DNA of 64,000 nucleotides from positions 96,290 to 160,289 of the forward strand of contig NZ_VFIA01000015.1 of the NCBI RefSeq assembly GCF_014282275.1, written 5' to 3'. The position numbers and the translations under genes are program-made. The notes beneath the pieces were generated by a model. The model saw only the letters and a list, made by a program, of their open reading frames with translations. It had not been told where the DNA came from and did not search any database. Origin of the DNA: Spirosoma utsteinense (lineage in GTDB: Bacteria > Bacteroidota > Bacteroidia > Cytophagales > Spirosomataceae). This document shows positions 36,702 to 45,562 of the stretch, piece after piece. Position 1 is the first letter of the stretch. Every line of letters starts with the position of its first letter.

Positions 36702-37913
36702 ATGAGACTTTTTCTTTTCTTTCTCCTGAGCCCGTTACTTAGCCTGGCTCAGACCCCAAAACCCAGGTTTACTACCCAGGTTGTCGATAACCAGATCGAT
36801 ATTGGGTATGGCTTAGCCATCGGCGACGTCGACGGTGACCGGCACCCTGATATTTTGCTGGCCGACCAGAAGCAGTTTGTCTGGTATAAGAACCCGGCTA
36901 CGAAAACAGGAACCTGGAAACGGTATGTGATGGCCGAGAACCTGACGCCACAGGATAATGTCTGCATAGCTGCCCGCGACCTCGATGGCGACGGGCGTGT
37001 AGAGGTTGCTGTAGGGGCAGGCTGGAGTCCCGCCGAGACCAGCGACAGCACGAAGTCGGGCGCCGTTTTCTACTTGATCGCTCCCAGAGACCCGACCCAG
37101 CGCTGGGAAGCCGTGCGCCTGCCTCATGAGGTGACGACCCACCGGATGCGCTGGGCCAAAACCGGCTCGACCTATCAACTGATCGTTGTGCCTTTGCATG
37201 GGCTGGGCAACAAAGGCGGGGAGGGGCGGGGCGTCCGGGTGTGGGGCTATGAATTTCCGAAAAACCCGCGTGGCCCCTGGAAACGTTACCTGGTCGATTC
37301 CACGCTTCACCTGACCCATAATTTCGAGATCTGGGAAGACGGCCCGATCACGGGGGTAATCGTAGCCGGAAAAGAAGGGGGTAAAATACTGGAATGGCAG
37401 TCGGGTCAGTGGCGCTACCAGCCCGAAGAGGCCGCCCGAAACGCCCTGCCGTTGATGACTAATAATACCGACGGAATCGGCGAAATCAGACGGTTCGACA
37501 AGGGTGCCGGTATTGCTACCATTCAGCCTATGCACGGCAATGTGTTACAGATCGAAAATGGCTACTATTCCACCAAACGACCCCGGGCTGATGTTTCCGA
37601 AAAGGAAATAAACGTGCTTACCGACGGACTTAGTCAGGGCCATGCGCTGGTATGTGGCGATTTTCTGGGTACGGGCCACGACCAGATCGTGGTGGGCTGG
37701 CGCAATCCGGACAAGAACGGGAAAGTTGGTGTGCGGCTGTTCGTGCCGCAGGAGAACGACAACTTCGATGGCTATATACTCGACGATACCGTTCGGATGG
37801 CGTGCGAAGACCTGCAGGCTGTCGACCTCGACGGGGACGGTGATCTGGACCTGATTGCATCGGGCCGGGCGACGCTGAACGTACTCATCTACTGGAATCA
37901 GCAGAAGCCGTAA
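36702..37913 (+). CDS. Secreted FG-GAP/VCBS repeat protein
   Basis: 403 residues with signal peptide (MRLFLFFLLSPLLSLAQ). Several FG-GAP/VCBS-type calcium-binding loops are visible: DVDGDRHPDILLADQ, DLDGDGRVEVAVG and DLDGDGDLDLIASG, spread over a beta-propeller-like protein. Similar Bacteroidota proteins are annotated as VCBS-repeat or aldos-2-ulose-dehydratase-like. Probably secreted or periplasmic and carbohydrate-related, but no catalytic motif is certain. Convergent with the DinB gene, separated by an 18-bp perfect inverted repeat. Confidence 0.8.
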   Translation: MRLFLFFLLSPLLSLAQTPKPRFTTQVVDNQIDIGYGLAIGDVDGDRHPDILLADQKQFVWYKNPATKTGTWKRYVMAENLTPQDNVCIAARDLDGDGRVEVAVGAGWSPAETSDSTKSGAVFYLIAPRDPTQRWEAVRLPHEVTTHRMRWAKTGSTYQLIVVPLHGLGNKGGEGRGVRVWGYEFPKNPRGPWKRYLVDSTLHLTHNFEIWEDGPITGVIVAGKEGGKILEWQSGQWRYQPEEAARNALPLMTNNTDGIGEIRRFDKGAGIATIQPMHGNVLQIENGYYSTKRPRADVSEKEINVLTDGLSQGHALVCGDFLGTGHDQIVVGWRNPDKNGKVGVRLFVPQENDNFDGYILDDTVRMACEDLQAVDLDGDGDLDLIASGRATLNVLIYWNQQKP

Positions 37914-37926
37914 TTTTTCTGATAAG

Positions 37927-38004
37927 GTTTCTTTCTGACAGGATTGACTGGACGAACATGATTTTTATTTCGCACCAATCCTGTTCATCCTGTCAGAAAG
38001 AAAC
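37927..38004. terminator. Bidirectional hairpin between convergent genes
   Basis: 18-bp perfect inverted repeat (37927-37944 with 37987-38004) with a 42-nt loop that itself holds an AGGATTG/CAATCCT pairing. Its right arm touches the stop codon of the DinB gene. It would form in transcripts from both sides. Confidence 0.7.
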
Positions 38005-38459
38005 TAGCTCTCCCGGGTCCAGACGATGAAATCGGTTACCGGCGGTTCGGTCACCAGCGGCCGGATGAGTTGTACTACCTGCCCGCGGTGGTAGGCGGCA
38101 TGGTGGCTCATATGGGTCAGGATGTCGAGGAGCGTACTTTGATACGGTTCCTGCTTCGAGTTGGCATAGTCGATGGGATTAGTCAGGTCCGTTTCAGGCA
38201 GCGTGTTCAGGTAGCTCACGATCTTGCGGTGCTGGCGCTCGGCCGTTTCGTTCATCCAGGCTACCGGGGTATCTTCCCAGATAGAAATAAATGTTGTTTC
38301 GTTGAGTGCGCGGCCGAGCCATACCTGCTGAGCCGATAAAATATGACCCATCACGGCAATAGCGCGTGCGGGGGGATTATCCAGCGTCTCAAGTGCGCCG
38401 ATAACCCGTTGATTAGCCCAGAGTTCGTAGTTAAGCAGGTGGATCAGGTAGTTTTTCAT
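38004..38459 (-). CDS. DinB family protein
   Basis: 151 residues with the DinB/YfiT four-helix pattern: N-terminal YELWANQRVIGALETL, central GHILSAQQVWLGRAL carrying a metal-binding His, and HMSHHAAYHRGQVVQLI with the HxxxH pair near the C-terminus. These damage-inducible family proteins are usually metal-dependent thiol transferases or hydrolases of unclear substrate. The start codon overlaps the stop of the upstream GH3 gene (TAATG at 38457-38461), so translation is probably coupled. Confidence 0.88.
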   Translation of the reverse strand: MKNYLIHLLNYELWANQRVIGALETLDNPPARAIAVMGHILSAQQVWLGRALNETTFISIWEDTPVAWMNETAERQHRKIVSYLNTLPETDLTNPIDYANSKQEPYQSTLLDILTHMSHHAAYHRGQVVQLIRPLVTEPPVTDFIVWTRES

Positions 38460-41400
38460 TAGATACCGCGTTTGATAGCCTGGTATAGTGCTTCGGCGAC
38501 ATAGGTTCGGGTATTCAACGAGCTGATTTTGTTATTGTTTCGGGTGGGATACACGCGGTTGGCCAGAAATACATAGGTCAGGTTGTAAGCAGGGTCCGGA
38601 TCGACCCAGGTAAAGGTGCCCGTAAAGCCCGAGTGACCGAAGCTGTCTTTGGTAGCCGACCGGGGGGCGTTACCCGTATAGGCAAACGACGGCTTCTCAA
38701 AGCCCAGACCACGCCGGTTGCCCAGTTCCGGAAACTGATAGCGGGTAAATTCAGCGATGGTCTTAGCTGAAATGTACTGTTGTCCGGCATAACTGCCCTT
38801 CTGCCGGTACATCTCGAACACCTTCATCAAATCGTTGGCCGATCCGAACAGACCTGCATGTCCTGACAAACCACCGAGCATGGCGGCCCCTTCGTCGTGA
38901 ACGCGGCCCCAGATGAGCGTCTTCCTGAATAATGAGTCATACTCGGTGGGAACAATACGATCGAGCTTATAGAAACGGCGTGGGTTATACGTCAGTGTAG
39001 CTGCGCCCAGTGGCTTATAAAAAGTCGTCTTCAGGAAGTCTTCGAACGGTACGCCCGTGATGCGTTTCACGATCTGCGGATAGAGAATGAACGACAGATC
39101 GGAGTACACATATTCTTTCTTGGCGTTCAGGGGCGAATCGCGGATTTGCTCAAAAATGGTTTTCGAGTAGTTCTTGAACAGATATAGGCTGTCGGTTATT
39201 TCAATCGGGTAACGGGCGCTGCGTTCAGCCTTGAAGGTTTTAGGTTTCCAACTGCCGTCTTCCTCCCGGGTATCCATCCAGAACGGAATCCAGGCTCTCA
39301 GCCGGGCCTGGTGCGTCAGTACGTCGCGCCAGACGATGTCGGCCTTGTTCGACTTTTTGAAGCTGGGGAGATAGTCGCTCATTTTGCCGTCGACGTTGAA
39401 TTTGCCTTCGTCCACCAGCCGCATCAGGGCGGGCGTCGACGTACTGACCTTCGTGACCGAGGCCATATCGTACAGATCGTCTAGCTGAACCGTTTTTGGT
39501 TCGGCACCCAGCGATGCGTCGTAAGTATGTTTGCCATAGGCCTTGCGAAAAATAACCTTTCCATTTCTGGCCATCTGAACTACACATCCCGGAAACGCCT
39601 TTTGCTCCAGACCGACGTTCACCAGCGAATCGACCTGCCGGGTCAGAAACCGGCTGTCGATGCCCACCTCTTCGGGAATCGTGTATTTGAGTCGGCCGAT
39701 GGCGTTGATGGCAATCCCGTCGCCCAGCCGGAACCGCTGGTTCACCGTTACGGGGAGCTTACCCGATGCGCCAATAGCGCCGAAAATCAATTGGGCCGAT
39801 AGTTCTTCGGTGTAGTCGGTCAATTGATAGGGCATGACAATGGCCCGGGCCTGCTCAATGGTGCGTCCGGGCCGGGCGGAGTCAGCAGGCACATTCAGCC
39901 TGTCGAGCGAGTAGACATTCCCGAACACCGTAACAACCGCTTTTCCGGTCGCGACCAGATCACCAACCAGCGTTGCCGTTTTTGCCTGCATGCCGTAGCG
40001 GGTGCCGGGCCGAATGTTGTTCAGGTGGACATCGACCAGCAGCAGGTTATACGCCTGCAATGAATCCAGCACCTTCGCCACCGTCGAGTCGGCCATTTTT
40101 GACGTCAGCCGGAAATGGTCCACCTGCGTATAATTTCCGGCCATCTGCTGAAACGCCGTCACCTTTTCGCTTTCAATCGCCACAGAAGCAATACGGAGCG
40201 TATCCAGATGCTGTAGGGGTAGCAGGTTCTTGTCGTTCTTCAGAACCGTCAGGCTGGCTTCGGTAAACTGACGGTTGAGCAGCACATCCTGCACCGGGTT
40301 CAGGTCGCTGACGAGGTTGTCGAGTACAACGGGTTTGTACTTGTCCAGCCCGACCCAGGCTTTGGCGCGCAGTACTTTCAGGCAGCGGGCGTCCAGCGAT
40401 TGCTGGGTGATACGACCATCGGCAATAGCCTGTTTGATCAGGGCCAGGGCGGCCGGTACGTCTTCGGTAAACTCCAGCACGTCCATACCTGCTTCAATGC
40501 CCAGCTCATCGGCCTGCCCTGACGGGAAGTATTTGGTAACGCCTTTCATATTCATGGCGTCGGAAAATACGAGTCCCTGGAAACCCAGTTCATCTTTGAG
40601 CAGGTTCGTTACGATGTTAGGCGATAAGGTCGAGGGGCGGTTGCGGGTCGTGTCCAGCGCCGGAATGCTCAGGTGGGCGATCATCACACCCGACGCCCCG
40701 GCGTTGATTAACTGGCGAAAGGGATACAGCTCGAGGGAGTCGAGTTCGACCCGGCTTTTGCTGATCAGCGGCAGGTCGTAGTGCGAATCGGTGCCGGTGT
40801 CGCCGTGGCCGGGAAAGTGTTTGATGCTGGTCAGGAGCTGGTTGTCTTCCATGCCGCGGACGTAGGCCAGCGCTTTGCGGGTTACGGCATATTTATCTTC
40901 GCCAAACGAGCGGAAGTTGATGACGGGGTTGTTGGGGTTGTTGTTGATGTCGACCGATGGCGCGAAATTGACGTGCATACCCAGCCGACGTGCCTGCTTC
41001 GCCAGATTGGCACCCATCCGGTAGATAAGCGAATCGCTGCCCGGCATGGCTCCCAGCGTCATTTGATAGGGATACCGGACGGTGCTATCCAGACGCATGG
41101 CCAGTCCCCACTCGGCGTCCATCGCAATCAGCAACGGTACGGTAGAAAGCGCCTGAAGCCGGTTGGTGAGCTTGGCCTGCCGGATGGGCCCACCCTGAAA
41201 GAAAACCACCCCGCCCAGTTTATTGGTCCGAACCAGCGTTACCAGCGAATCTTCGTAGCCCGGCTTCCGGTTCGAATACCCCGCCACCATGATCAGCTGA
41301 CTGATGCGCTCATCGGGCGTCAGCGTCGCCAAAACGGAGTCGGCCCAGCGGTTTACGCGTGGCCCGCCATAGCGGTTCGTTGGTTGTAAAAAGGAGGGTA

Positions 41401-41476
41401 GGGTAGTTTGAGCGAACGCAGCAACGGAGAAAAGAACGCTAAGCAGGGTAACCAACAGGGACCGGCAAGAGGTCAT
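38459..41476 (-). CDS. Fused GH3 beta-N-acetylhexosaminidase / serine beta-lactamase-like hydrolase
   Basis: 1005 residues from the Met at 41476, which opens a signal peptide (MTSCRSLLVTLLSVLFSVAAFAQ). First half: GH3 with KHFPGHGDTGTD near residue 220 (NagZ-type His/Asp loop) and FSDAMNMKG near 307 carrying the nucleophile Asp. Then a GH3 C-terminal-like region. Second half: a class C beta-lactamase/esterase domain with SVTK near 670 (SxxK), YSD, and HSGFTGT near the end. Both units keep their key residues. The fusion is known in Bacteroidota and points to cell-wall fragment recycling. Confidence 0.93.
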   Translation of the reverse strand: MTSCRSLLVTLLSVLFSVAAFAQTTLPSFLQPTNRYGGPRVNRWADSVLATLTPDERISQLIMVAGYSNRKPGYEDSLVTLVRTNKLGGVVFFQGGPIRQAKLTNRLQALSTVPLLIAMDAEWGLAMRLDSTVRYPYQMTLGAMPGSDSLIYRMGANLAKQARRLGMHVNFAPSVDINNNPNNPVINFRSFGEDKYAVTRKALAYVRGMEDNQLLTSIKHFPGHGDTGTDSHYDLPLISKSRVELDSLELYPFRQLINAGASGVMIAHLSIPALDTTRNRPSTLSPNIVTNLLKDELGFQGLVFSDAMNMKGVTKYFPSGQADELGIEAGMDVLEFTEDVPAALALIKQAIADGRITQQSLDARCLKVLRAKAWVGLDKYKPVVLDNLVSDLNPVQDVLLNRQFTEASLTVLKNDKNLLPLQHLDTLRIASVAIESEKVTAFQQMAGNYTQVDHFRLTSKMADSTVAKVLDSLQAYNLLLVDVHLNNIRPGTRYGMQAKTATLVGDLVATGKAVVTVFGNVYSLDRLNVPADSARPGRTIEQARAIVMPYQLTDYTEELSAQLIFGAIGASGKLPVTVNQRFRLGDGIAINAIGRLKYTIPEEVGIDSRFLTRQVDSLVNVGLEQKAFPGCVVQMARNGKVIFRKAYGKHTYDASLGAEPKTVQLDDLYDMASVTKVSTSTPALMRLVDEGKFNVDGKMSDYLPSFKKSNKADIVWRDVLTHQARLRAWIPFWMDTREEDGSWKPKTFKAERSARYPIEITDSLYLFKNYSKTIFEQIRDSPLNAKKEYVYSDLSFILYPQIVKRITGVPFEDFLKTTFYKPLGAATLTYNPRRFYKLDRIVPTEYDSLFRKTLIWGRVHDEGAAMLGGLSGHAGLFGSANDLMKVFEMYRQKGSYAGQQYISAKTIAEFTRYQFPELGNRRGLGFEKPSFAYTGNAPRSATKDSFGHSGFTGTFTWVDPDPAYNLTYVFLANRVYPTRNNNKISSLNTRTYVAEALYQAIKRGI

Positions 41477-41562
41477 GGGCGAATGAATTGGGTCGTGAAG
41501 TCTCAAAAATACGAAAAGGACAGCGTTCATCCCTACATTGCCGGTGCTTACCTGTTCTCAAC

Positions 41563-42327
41563 ATGACTTCGTTGATTTCCCGAGTTAGTAAATTGGATAC
41601 GCACCACCGGGTACTTATTGCGCTCGGTGCAGCTTTTCTGGCGTTCATCGGCATATACCAGAATTCGGACCTGCCCGTTCGGCTGACCTTCATCTGGGTG
41701 GCGTTCGCCTTTACAATGTTAGCATTGATGTGGATCAGTATCGTCAATGCCCATCCGCGCGAGTTGCTTCGGCTGTCGCGTTTGCAGGATTCCAGCCGGC
41801 TCTTGATTCTTGCCTTTGTGGTGGTGGCAGCCGTAGCCAGCCTGTTTGCTGTGGTAGCCCTGCTTGACTCCATAACGCCGGACAACCGTATACTCCATAC
41901 TACATTGGCTATTCTGGCCGTTGCGGGTGCCTGGGGGCTGGTCCATACGATCTTCACACTCCGGTATGCTCACCTCTACTACGGCGACCCCCGGAAACAA
42001 ACCGAACCACCGGGGGGGCTTGACTTCCCGCACGAGACCGAACCGGACTACCTGGATTTCGCTTACTTCTCGTTCGTCATCGGTATGACCAGCCAGACGG
42101 CCGACGTGTCGATCGGGTCGAAACGGATGCGCCGTACCGTACTGGTGCATGGTATACTCGCGTTCAGCTTCAACGCGAGTATTATCGCCCTGACGATCAG
42201 TGGCCTCTCCGGGGTGCTGTCGAACGAGTCTCCGGCAAGCTCTGCCGCTTGTTCTTATCCTGCTGATCGCGTTCGTATTCTTCACGCTGCCGTTTGTCGG
42301 ACAGCAGATTCCGGTACAGGCCATTGA
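41563..42327 (+). CDS. DUF1345 membrane protein (C-terminus possibly altered)
   Basis: 254 residues from ATG 41563 with six predicted helices and the family core GAWGLVHTIFTLRYAHLYY, then DYLDFAYFSFVIGMTSQTADV. These match DUF1345, an uncharacterised inner-membrane family. Typical members end soon after the last helix (FSFNASIIALTISG). Here about 38 extra residues, rich in Ser, Ala and Cys, follow and overlap the small gene on the other strand (42197-42394). The tail may be a read-through created by an insertion or a frameshift. An earlier in-frame start at 41488 is possible but unlikely. Confidence 0.8.
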   Translation: MTSLISRVSKLDTHHRVLIALGAAFLAFIGIYQNSDLPVRLTFIWVAFAFTMLALMWISIVNAHPRELLRLSRLQDSSRLLILAFVVVAAVASLFAVVALLDSITPDNRILHTTLAILAVAGAWGLVHTIFTLRYAHLYYGDPRKQTEPPGGLDFPHETEPDYLDFAYFSFVIGMTSQTADVSIGSKRMRRTVLVHGILAFSFNASIIALTISGLSGVLSNESPASSAACSYPADRVRILHAAVCRTADSGTGH

Positions 42328-42394
42328 GTACATAAATGTCATCGACCTCGTCGATGAGCCGGTGTAAATGTTCGCGGACTTGGGTGATATTCAT
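42197..42394 (-). CDS. Small helical antitoxin-like protein
   Basis: 65 residues, highly charged and helical: REHLHRLIDEVDDIYVLNGLY, then LLSDKRQREEYERDQQDK. The length and pattern resemble Bacteroidota antitoxins or addiction-module proteins, but no toxin gene accompanies it, so the assignment is weak. It overlaps the 3' end of the DUF1345 gene by 131 bp in opposite orientation. One of the two overlapping reading frames may be partly spurious. Confidence 0.5.
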   Translation of the reverse strand: MNITQVREHLHRLIDEVDDIYVLNGLYRNLLSDKRQREEYERDQQDKNKRQSLPETRSTAPRRGH

Positions 42395-42471
42395 TCAGGG
42401 TAGTTTTGTCGAATCGCTGTTATGTTAGCCTGACGGGGCTACCCTGACAACACAAATGAGTCTGGTTTTGC

Positions 42472-43707
42472 TCAATGAAAGAAGAAATATCCCAACGCAA
42501 TACCGGCAATGACGCCCATTAAATCGGCGAACAGACCAAATGGGATGGCATATCGCGAATTACGAATCCCGACCGAGCCAAAGTACAGAGCCACAATGTA
42601 GAACGTGGTATCGGCCGCGCCCTGGAACATACAGGACAGGCGACCAACGAACGAATCGGGGCCGAACTGCTTCATGGCGTCGATCATCAGCGCCCGTGAC
42701 CCCGAGCCACTCAGCGGCCGCATAAGGGCTACGGGCAGGGCATCGGTAAACTCCGTGTTCAGGCCCGTCAGGCTGAACAGGAACTTGAGCCCGTCGATCA
42801 CGTAGTCCATAGCTCCCGAGTTCCGGAAGGCTCCGATGGCCACGAGCATACCCACCAGATATGGAATGATGCGTACGGAGGTTTCGAAACCCCCTTTCGC
42901 GCCTTCGATGAAGGCGTCGAAAATGTCTACTTTCTTGCGCATTGCCCCCAGCAGAAACGAGACCACGATGAGCATCAAAACAAGGTTACCCGTTACCTTG
43001 GAAATGACCTCGATCTCATCCTTCGTTTTGGTCGACAGAAACCAGAGCGCCAGGGCAATCAGGCTGGTGATGCCGCCCAGCCAGCCCAGCACGGTGCTGT
43101 TGATCAGGTTGATGCGCTGCTTTATGGCCACGGCAATCATACTCACGACCGTGGCAACGTAGGTGGCAATCAGGCAGGGAATGAAAATGTCCGATGGGTC
43201 TTTAGCCCCTAGTATGGCCCGCTGCGCCATGATGCTGAGCGGGATAATGGTCAGGCCGGATGTGTGCAATACCAGAAACATGATCTGGGCATTGGAGGCT
43301 GTCTCTTTCGTGGGATTCAACTCCTGCAAACTCGCCATGGCCCGTAGCCCGAAGGGTGTCGCGGCATTGTCCAGCCCCAGCATGTTGGCCGAGAAGTTCA
43401 TGATCATCTGGCCGTTGGCGGGGTGGTTTTCCGGTACTTCAGGGAAGAGTTTATGGAAAAACGGGCCGATGATCCGGGCCAGGAAATTGATGGCACCCGC
43501 TTTCTCGCCGATGTTGAGCAGCCCCAGAAAAAACGTCATCACCCCCGCCAGCGGCAGGGCGATATCCATAACGGCGACCTTCGACGAATCGAACAGCCCT
43601 TCCACAATGAGTTTAAAGATTTCGGTGTCGCCGAGGAAGATAAGCTTGGCGAGAGCAACCAGAAAGGCAATGATGAAAAAGGCAACCCAGATGTAGTTTA
43701 AGGCCAT
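42472..43707 (-). CDS. Nucleoside recognition (Gate) domain protein, SpmA/SpmB fusion
   Basis: 411 residues with two Gate domains: the first half resembles spore maturation protein A (GVMTFFLGLLNIGEKAG, MNFSANMLGLDNAATPFGL), the second resembles SpmB (YLVGMLVAIGAFRNSGAMDYV, LMRPLSGSGSRALMIDAM). In this phylum the two are usually one polypeptide. The protein is an inner-membrane protein with many helices; its transport substrate is unknown. It is divergent from the VanX-like gene. Nothing unusual in the sequence. Confidence 0.9.
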   Translation of the reverse strand: MALNYIWVAFFIIAFLVALAKLIFLGDTEIFKLIVEGLFDSSKVAVMDIALPLAGVMTFFLGLLNIGEKAGAINFLARIIGPFFHKLFPEVPENHPANGQMIMNFSANMLGLDNAATPFGLRAMASLQELNPTKETASNAQIMFLVLHTSGLTIIPLSIMAQRAILGAKDPSDIFIPCLIATYVATVVSMIAVAIKQRINLINSTVLGWLGGITSLIALALWFLSTKTKDEIEVISKVTGNLVLMLIVVSFLLGAMRKKVDIFDAFIEGAKGGFETSVRIIPYLVGMLVAIGAFRNSGAMDYVIDGLKFLFSLTGLNTEFTDALPVALMRPLSGSGSRALMIDAMKQFGPDSFVGRLSCMFQGAADTTFYIVALYFGSVGIRNSRYAIPFGLFADLMGVIAGIALGYFFFH

Positions 43708-43758
43708 GTACGGGCAGGTTTAGCAGGCAAAGTACCGCGTTTTGGCTTTATTTGCGCC

Positions 43759-44514
43759 ATGGTAGATGAAAAAGTTATGACACAGCGACCCCCGGAGAAA
43801 GAACAGAGACGCACAAAGAATCGTCACGTTATCGCCGTGTATCTCTGGGTTATCGCCGTGCATTTATGTGCCACAAGCCTGCACGCGCAATCCTTCGAGA
43901 CCGCTATGCAGAAACAGGGTCTTGTCGATGTGCAGCAAGTAGACCCCACCATTCTGGTCGATCTCAAATACTCGACTACGGATAATTTCGTGGGTAAAGA
44001 TGTGTACGGCGATCTGACCCGCGCCTACATGCAGCCCATGGCGGCCCGCAAACTCGCCAGCGCCAGTAAGTACCTAAAGGCGCACCACCCTAACTTGCGG
44101 TTACTGGTCTATGATGCCGCCCGTCCCCGCAAAGCCCAGTGGAACCTCTGGAATGCGTTGCCCAACATGCCTGAACGCGAACGCCAGAAGTACGTGGCTG
44201 ACCCCCGCAAGGGGTCTATTCACAACTACGGCTGTGCGGTCGATCTGACGCTTGCTACCGTGGATGGTCGGTCGGGCGCGCCGGAACCGCTGGACATGGG
44301 CACCAAATATGATTTTTTTGGGGAACTGGCTTATCCCAAGCTGGAAAGCAGTTTATTGAAATCGGGTAAGCTGACGAAGCAGCAGATCGCGAACCGAACC
44401 ATGTTGCGTACGGCCATGCGCCAGGGCGGCTTCACGTCTATTGAGTTCGAGTGGTGGCACTTCAACGCCATTTCACGGGCGAAGGCGAAGGAAACATTCC
44501 GGATTGTGGACTAG
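43759..44514 (+). CDS. D-Ala-D-Ala dipeptidase, VanX/DdpX-like (peptidase M15D)
   Basis: 251 residues. An atypical N-terminus (charged for 22 residues) precedes a hydrophobic stretch and a cleavage-like CATSLHAQ, so it is probably exported. Zinc ligands appear in SIHNYGCAVDLTL (SxHxxGxAxD) and FEWWHF (EWWH), both diagnostic of VanX-type dipeptidases, and YDAARPRKAQWNLW carries the conserved Arg. It would split D-Ala-D-Ala in the periplasm for peptidoglycan turnover; glycopeptide resistance is not implied. The segment GTTATCGCCGTG repeats twice in the signal region (about 43829 and 43850). Confidence 0.88.
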   Translation: MVDEKVMTQRPPEKEQRRTKNRHVIAVYLWVIAVHLCATSLHAQSFETAMQKQGLVDVQQVDPTILVDLKYSTTDNFVGKDVYGDLTRAYMQPMAARKLASASKYLKAHHPNLRLLVYDAARPRKAQWNLWNALPNMPERERQKYVADPRKGSIHNYGCAVDLTLATVDGRSGAPEPLDMGTKYDFFGELAYPKLESSLLKSGKLTKQQIANRTMLRTAMRQGGFTSIEFEWWHFNAISRAKAKETFRIVD

Positions 44515-44558
44515 GGTGGATTGCTGCTAAAGTAGTCTGCTTACTCACCCACCATCCG

Positions 44559-44669
44559 CTACCGACCTGCCCTGACCAGTATGGCATACAGAAACAGTCT
44601 GTTCAGCCCGATGAATACCAACACGAATACCAGCATCACTTCGAGGTTAACCGCCCCGGGTAGGGCCAT
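44559..44669 (-). CDS. Candidate 36-residue membrane peptide
   Basis: An ATG at 44669 opens a 36-codon frame ending at 44559: MALPGAVNLEVMLVF followed by a hydrophobic helix VLVFIGLNRLFLYAILV and a short basic end. It is directly downstream of the HTH gene of the DUF2975 pair and on the same strand. Single-helix peptides of this kind are often missed in annotation. No homologue is known to me, and the frame could be chance. Confidence 0.3.
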   Translation of the reverse strand: MALPGAVNLEVMLVFVLVFIGLNRLFLYAILVRAGR

Positions 44670-44732
44670 CGTCGATGACCTCAGGGTTGATACGTGTAGT
44701 TATCCTGCTGGAAATGCAAACGGTTATATCCG

Positions 44733-44942
44733 TTAGCCTTCATCCTTAAACTCCAGAATATCACCCGGCTGACAGTCCAATGCGTTGCAAATCGCGTCGA
44801 GGGTACTAAATCGAATGGCTTTTGCCTTGCCTGTTTTCAGAATCGACAGGTTGGATAGCGTCAAATCAACCTTAGCGGAAAGCTCATTCAGTGACATCTT
44901 CCGTTTGGCCATCATCACGTCCAGGTTTACAATTATGGGCAT
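44733..44942 (-). CDS. XRE-family helix-turn-helix regulator (YozG-like)
   Basis: 69 residues forming a compact Cro/XRE HTH: KRKMSLNELSAKVDLTLSNLSILKTGKAKAIRFSTLDAICNALDC. The small size, and its place 3 bp after a DUF2975 membrane protein gene on the same strand, match a well-known pair in Firmicutes and Bacteroidota. The HTH protein probably controls the pair itself, in response to an unknown signal sensed by the membrane partner. Confidence 0.92.
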   Translation of the reverse strand: MPIIVNLDVMMAKRKMSLNELSAKVDLTLSNLSILKTGKAKAIRFSTLDAICNALDCQPGDILEFKDEG

Positions 44943-44945
44943 GGC

Positions 44946-45473
44946 TTATACGGTGAGGTCGTTTTCGGTTTGCAGTTCGGTGCCTTTCTTGAAGACGATG
45001 GCGATGATGTAGATCACCCCCGCAAAGAACAAAATCTCACTCGCACCCCAGTTGTCAGGCACGTCGATGCCCCGCTTCGTGATCCAGCCGCTGGTTCCGC
45101 TGGCAATAATGGCTAAAATGCCCGTTTCGAGGGCCACATGGCTAATGGTTGTGATCAGCGCGGTGATGTCGTGGTTAAAAGGTTTGGCGAGGTCAAACTT
45201 CGTGAAGATTTTGACCACCAGATAGGCGATGTAGGCTTTCAGGCCAGTCAGTACGATAACCAGCGATGCCACAGGGACGTAGTACGGCAGGCTGTAGTTA
45301 TACAGTTTGGAGAGGTTCAGGCCCATGTAGAGGTCTTTCGCTCCAGCAGGATTCACGAAGATGCTAACGAAGAATGAGATCAGGAGGGCACCCGTCTTGA
45401 TGCAGAGGCCAATGAAGATGATCCAGAAAAGCAAATTCATGATCTTCAAGACCGTTGTGTTTGTGGTTGTCAT
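44946..45473 (-). CDS. DUF2975 membrane protein
   Basis: 175 residues with four hydrophobic helices (about 10-35, 60-85, 100-125, 140-160). KLYNYSLPYYVPVASLVIVLTGLKAYIAYLVVKIF and the pairing with a small XRE HTH gene are typical of DUF2975. Function is unknown; the pair is thought to be a membrane sensor/regulator unit. Its upstream region (45474-45562) is very AT-rich and likely holds the promoter. Confidence 0.9.
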   Translation of the reverse strand: MTTTNTTVLKIMNLLFWIIFIGLCIKTGALLISFFVSIFVNPAGAKDLYMGLNLSKLYNYSLPYYVPVASLVIVLTGLKAYIAYLVVKIFTKFDLAKPFNHDITALITTISHVALETGILAIIASGTSGWITKRGIDVPDNWGASEILFFAGVIYIIAIVFKKGTELQTENDLTV

Positions 45474-45562
45474 TTGCGTATGTGTTTAGCTCATAGGACA
45501 AATAACAATAATTATTTATTGATTATCAATAAAATTTTAACCATTACCAAAAATAATCTTCA

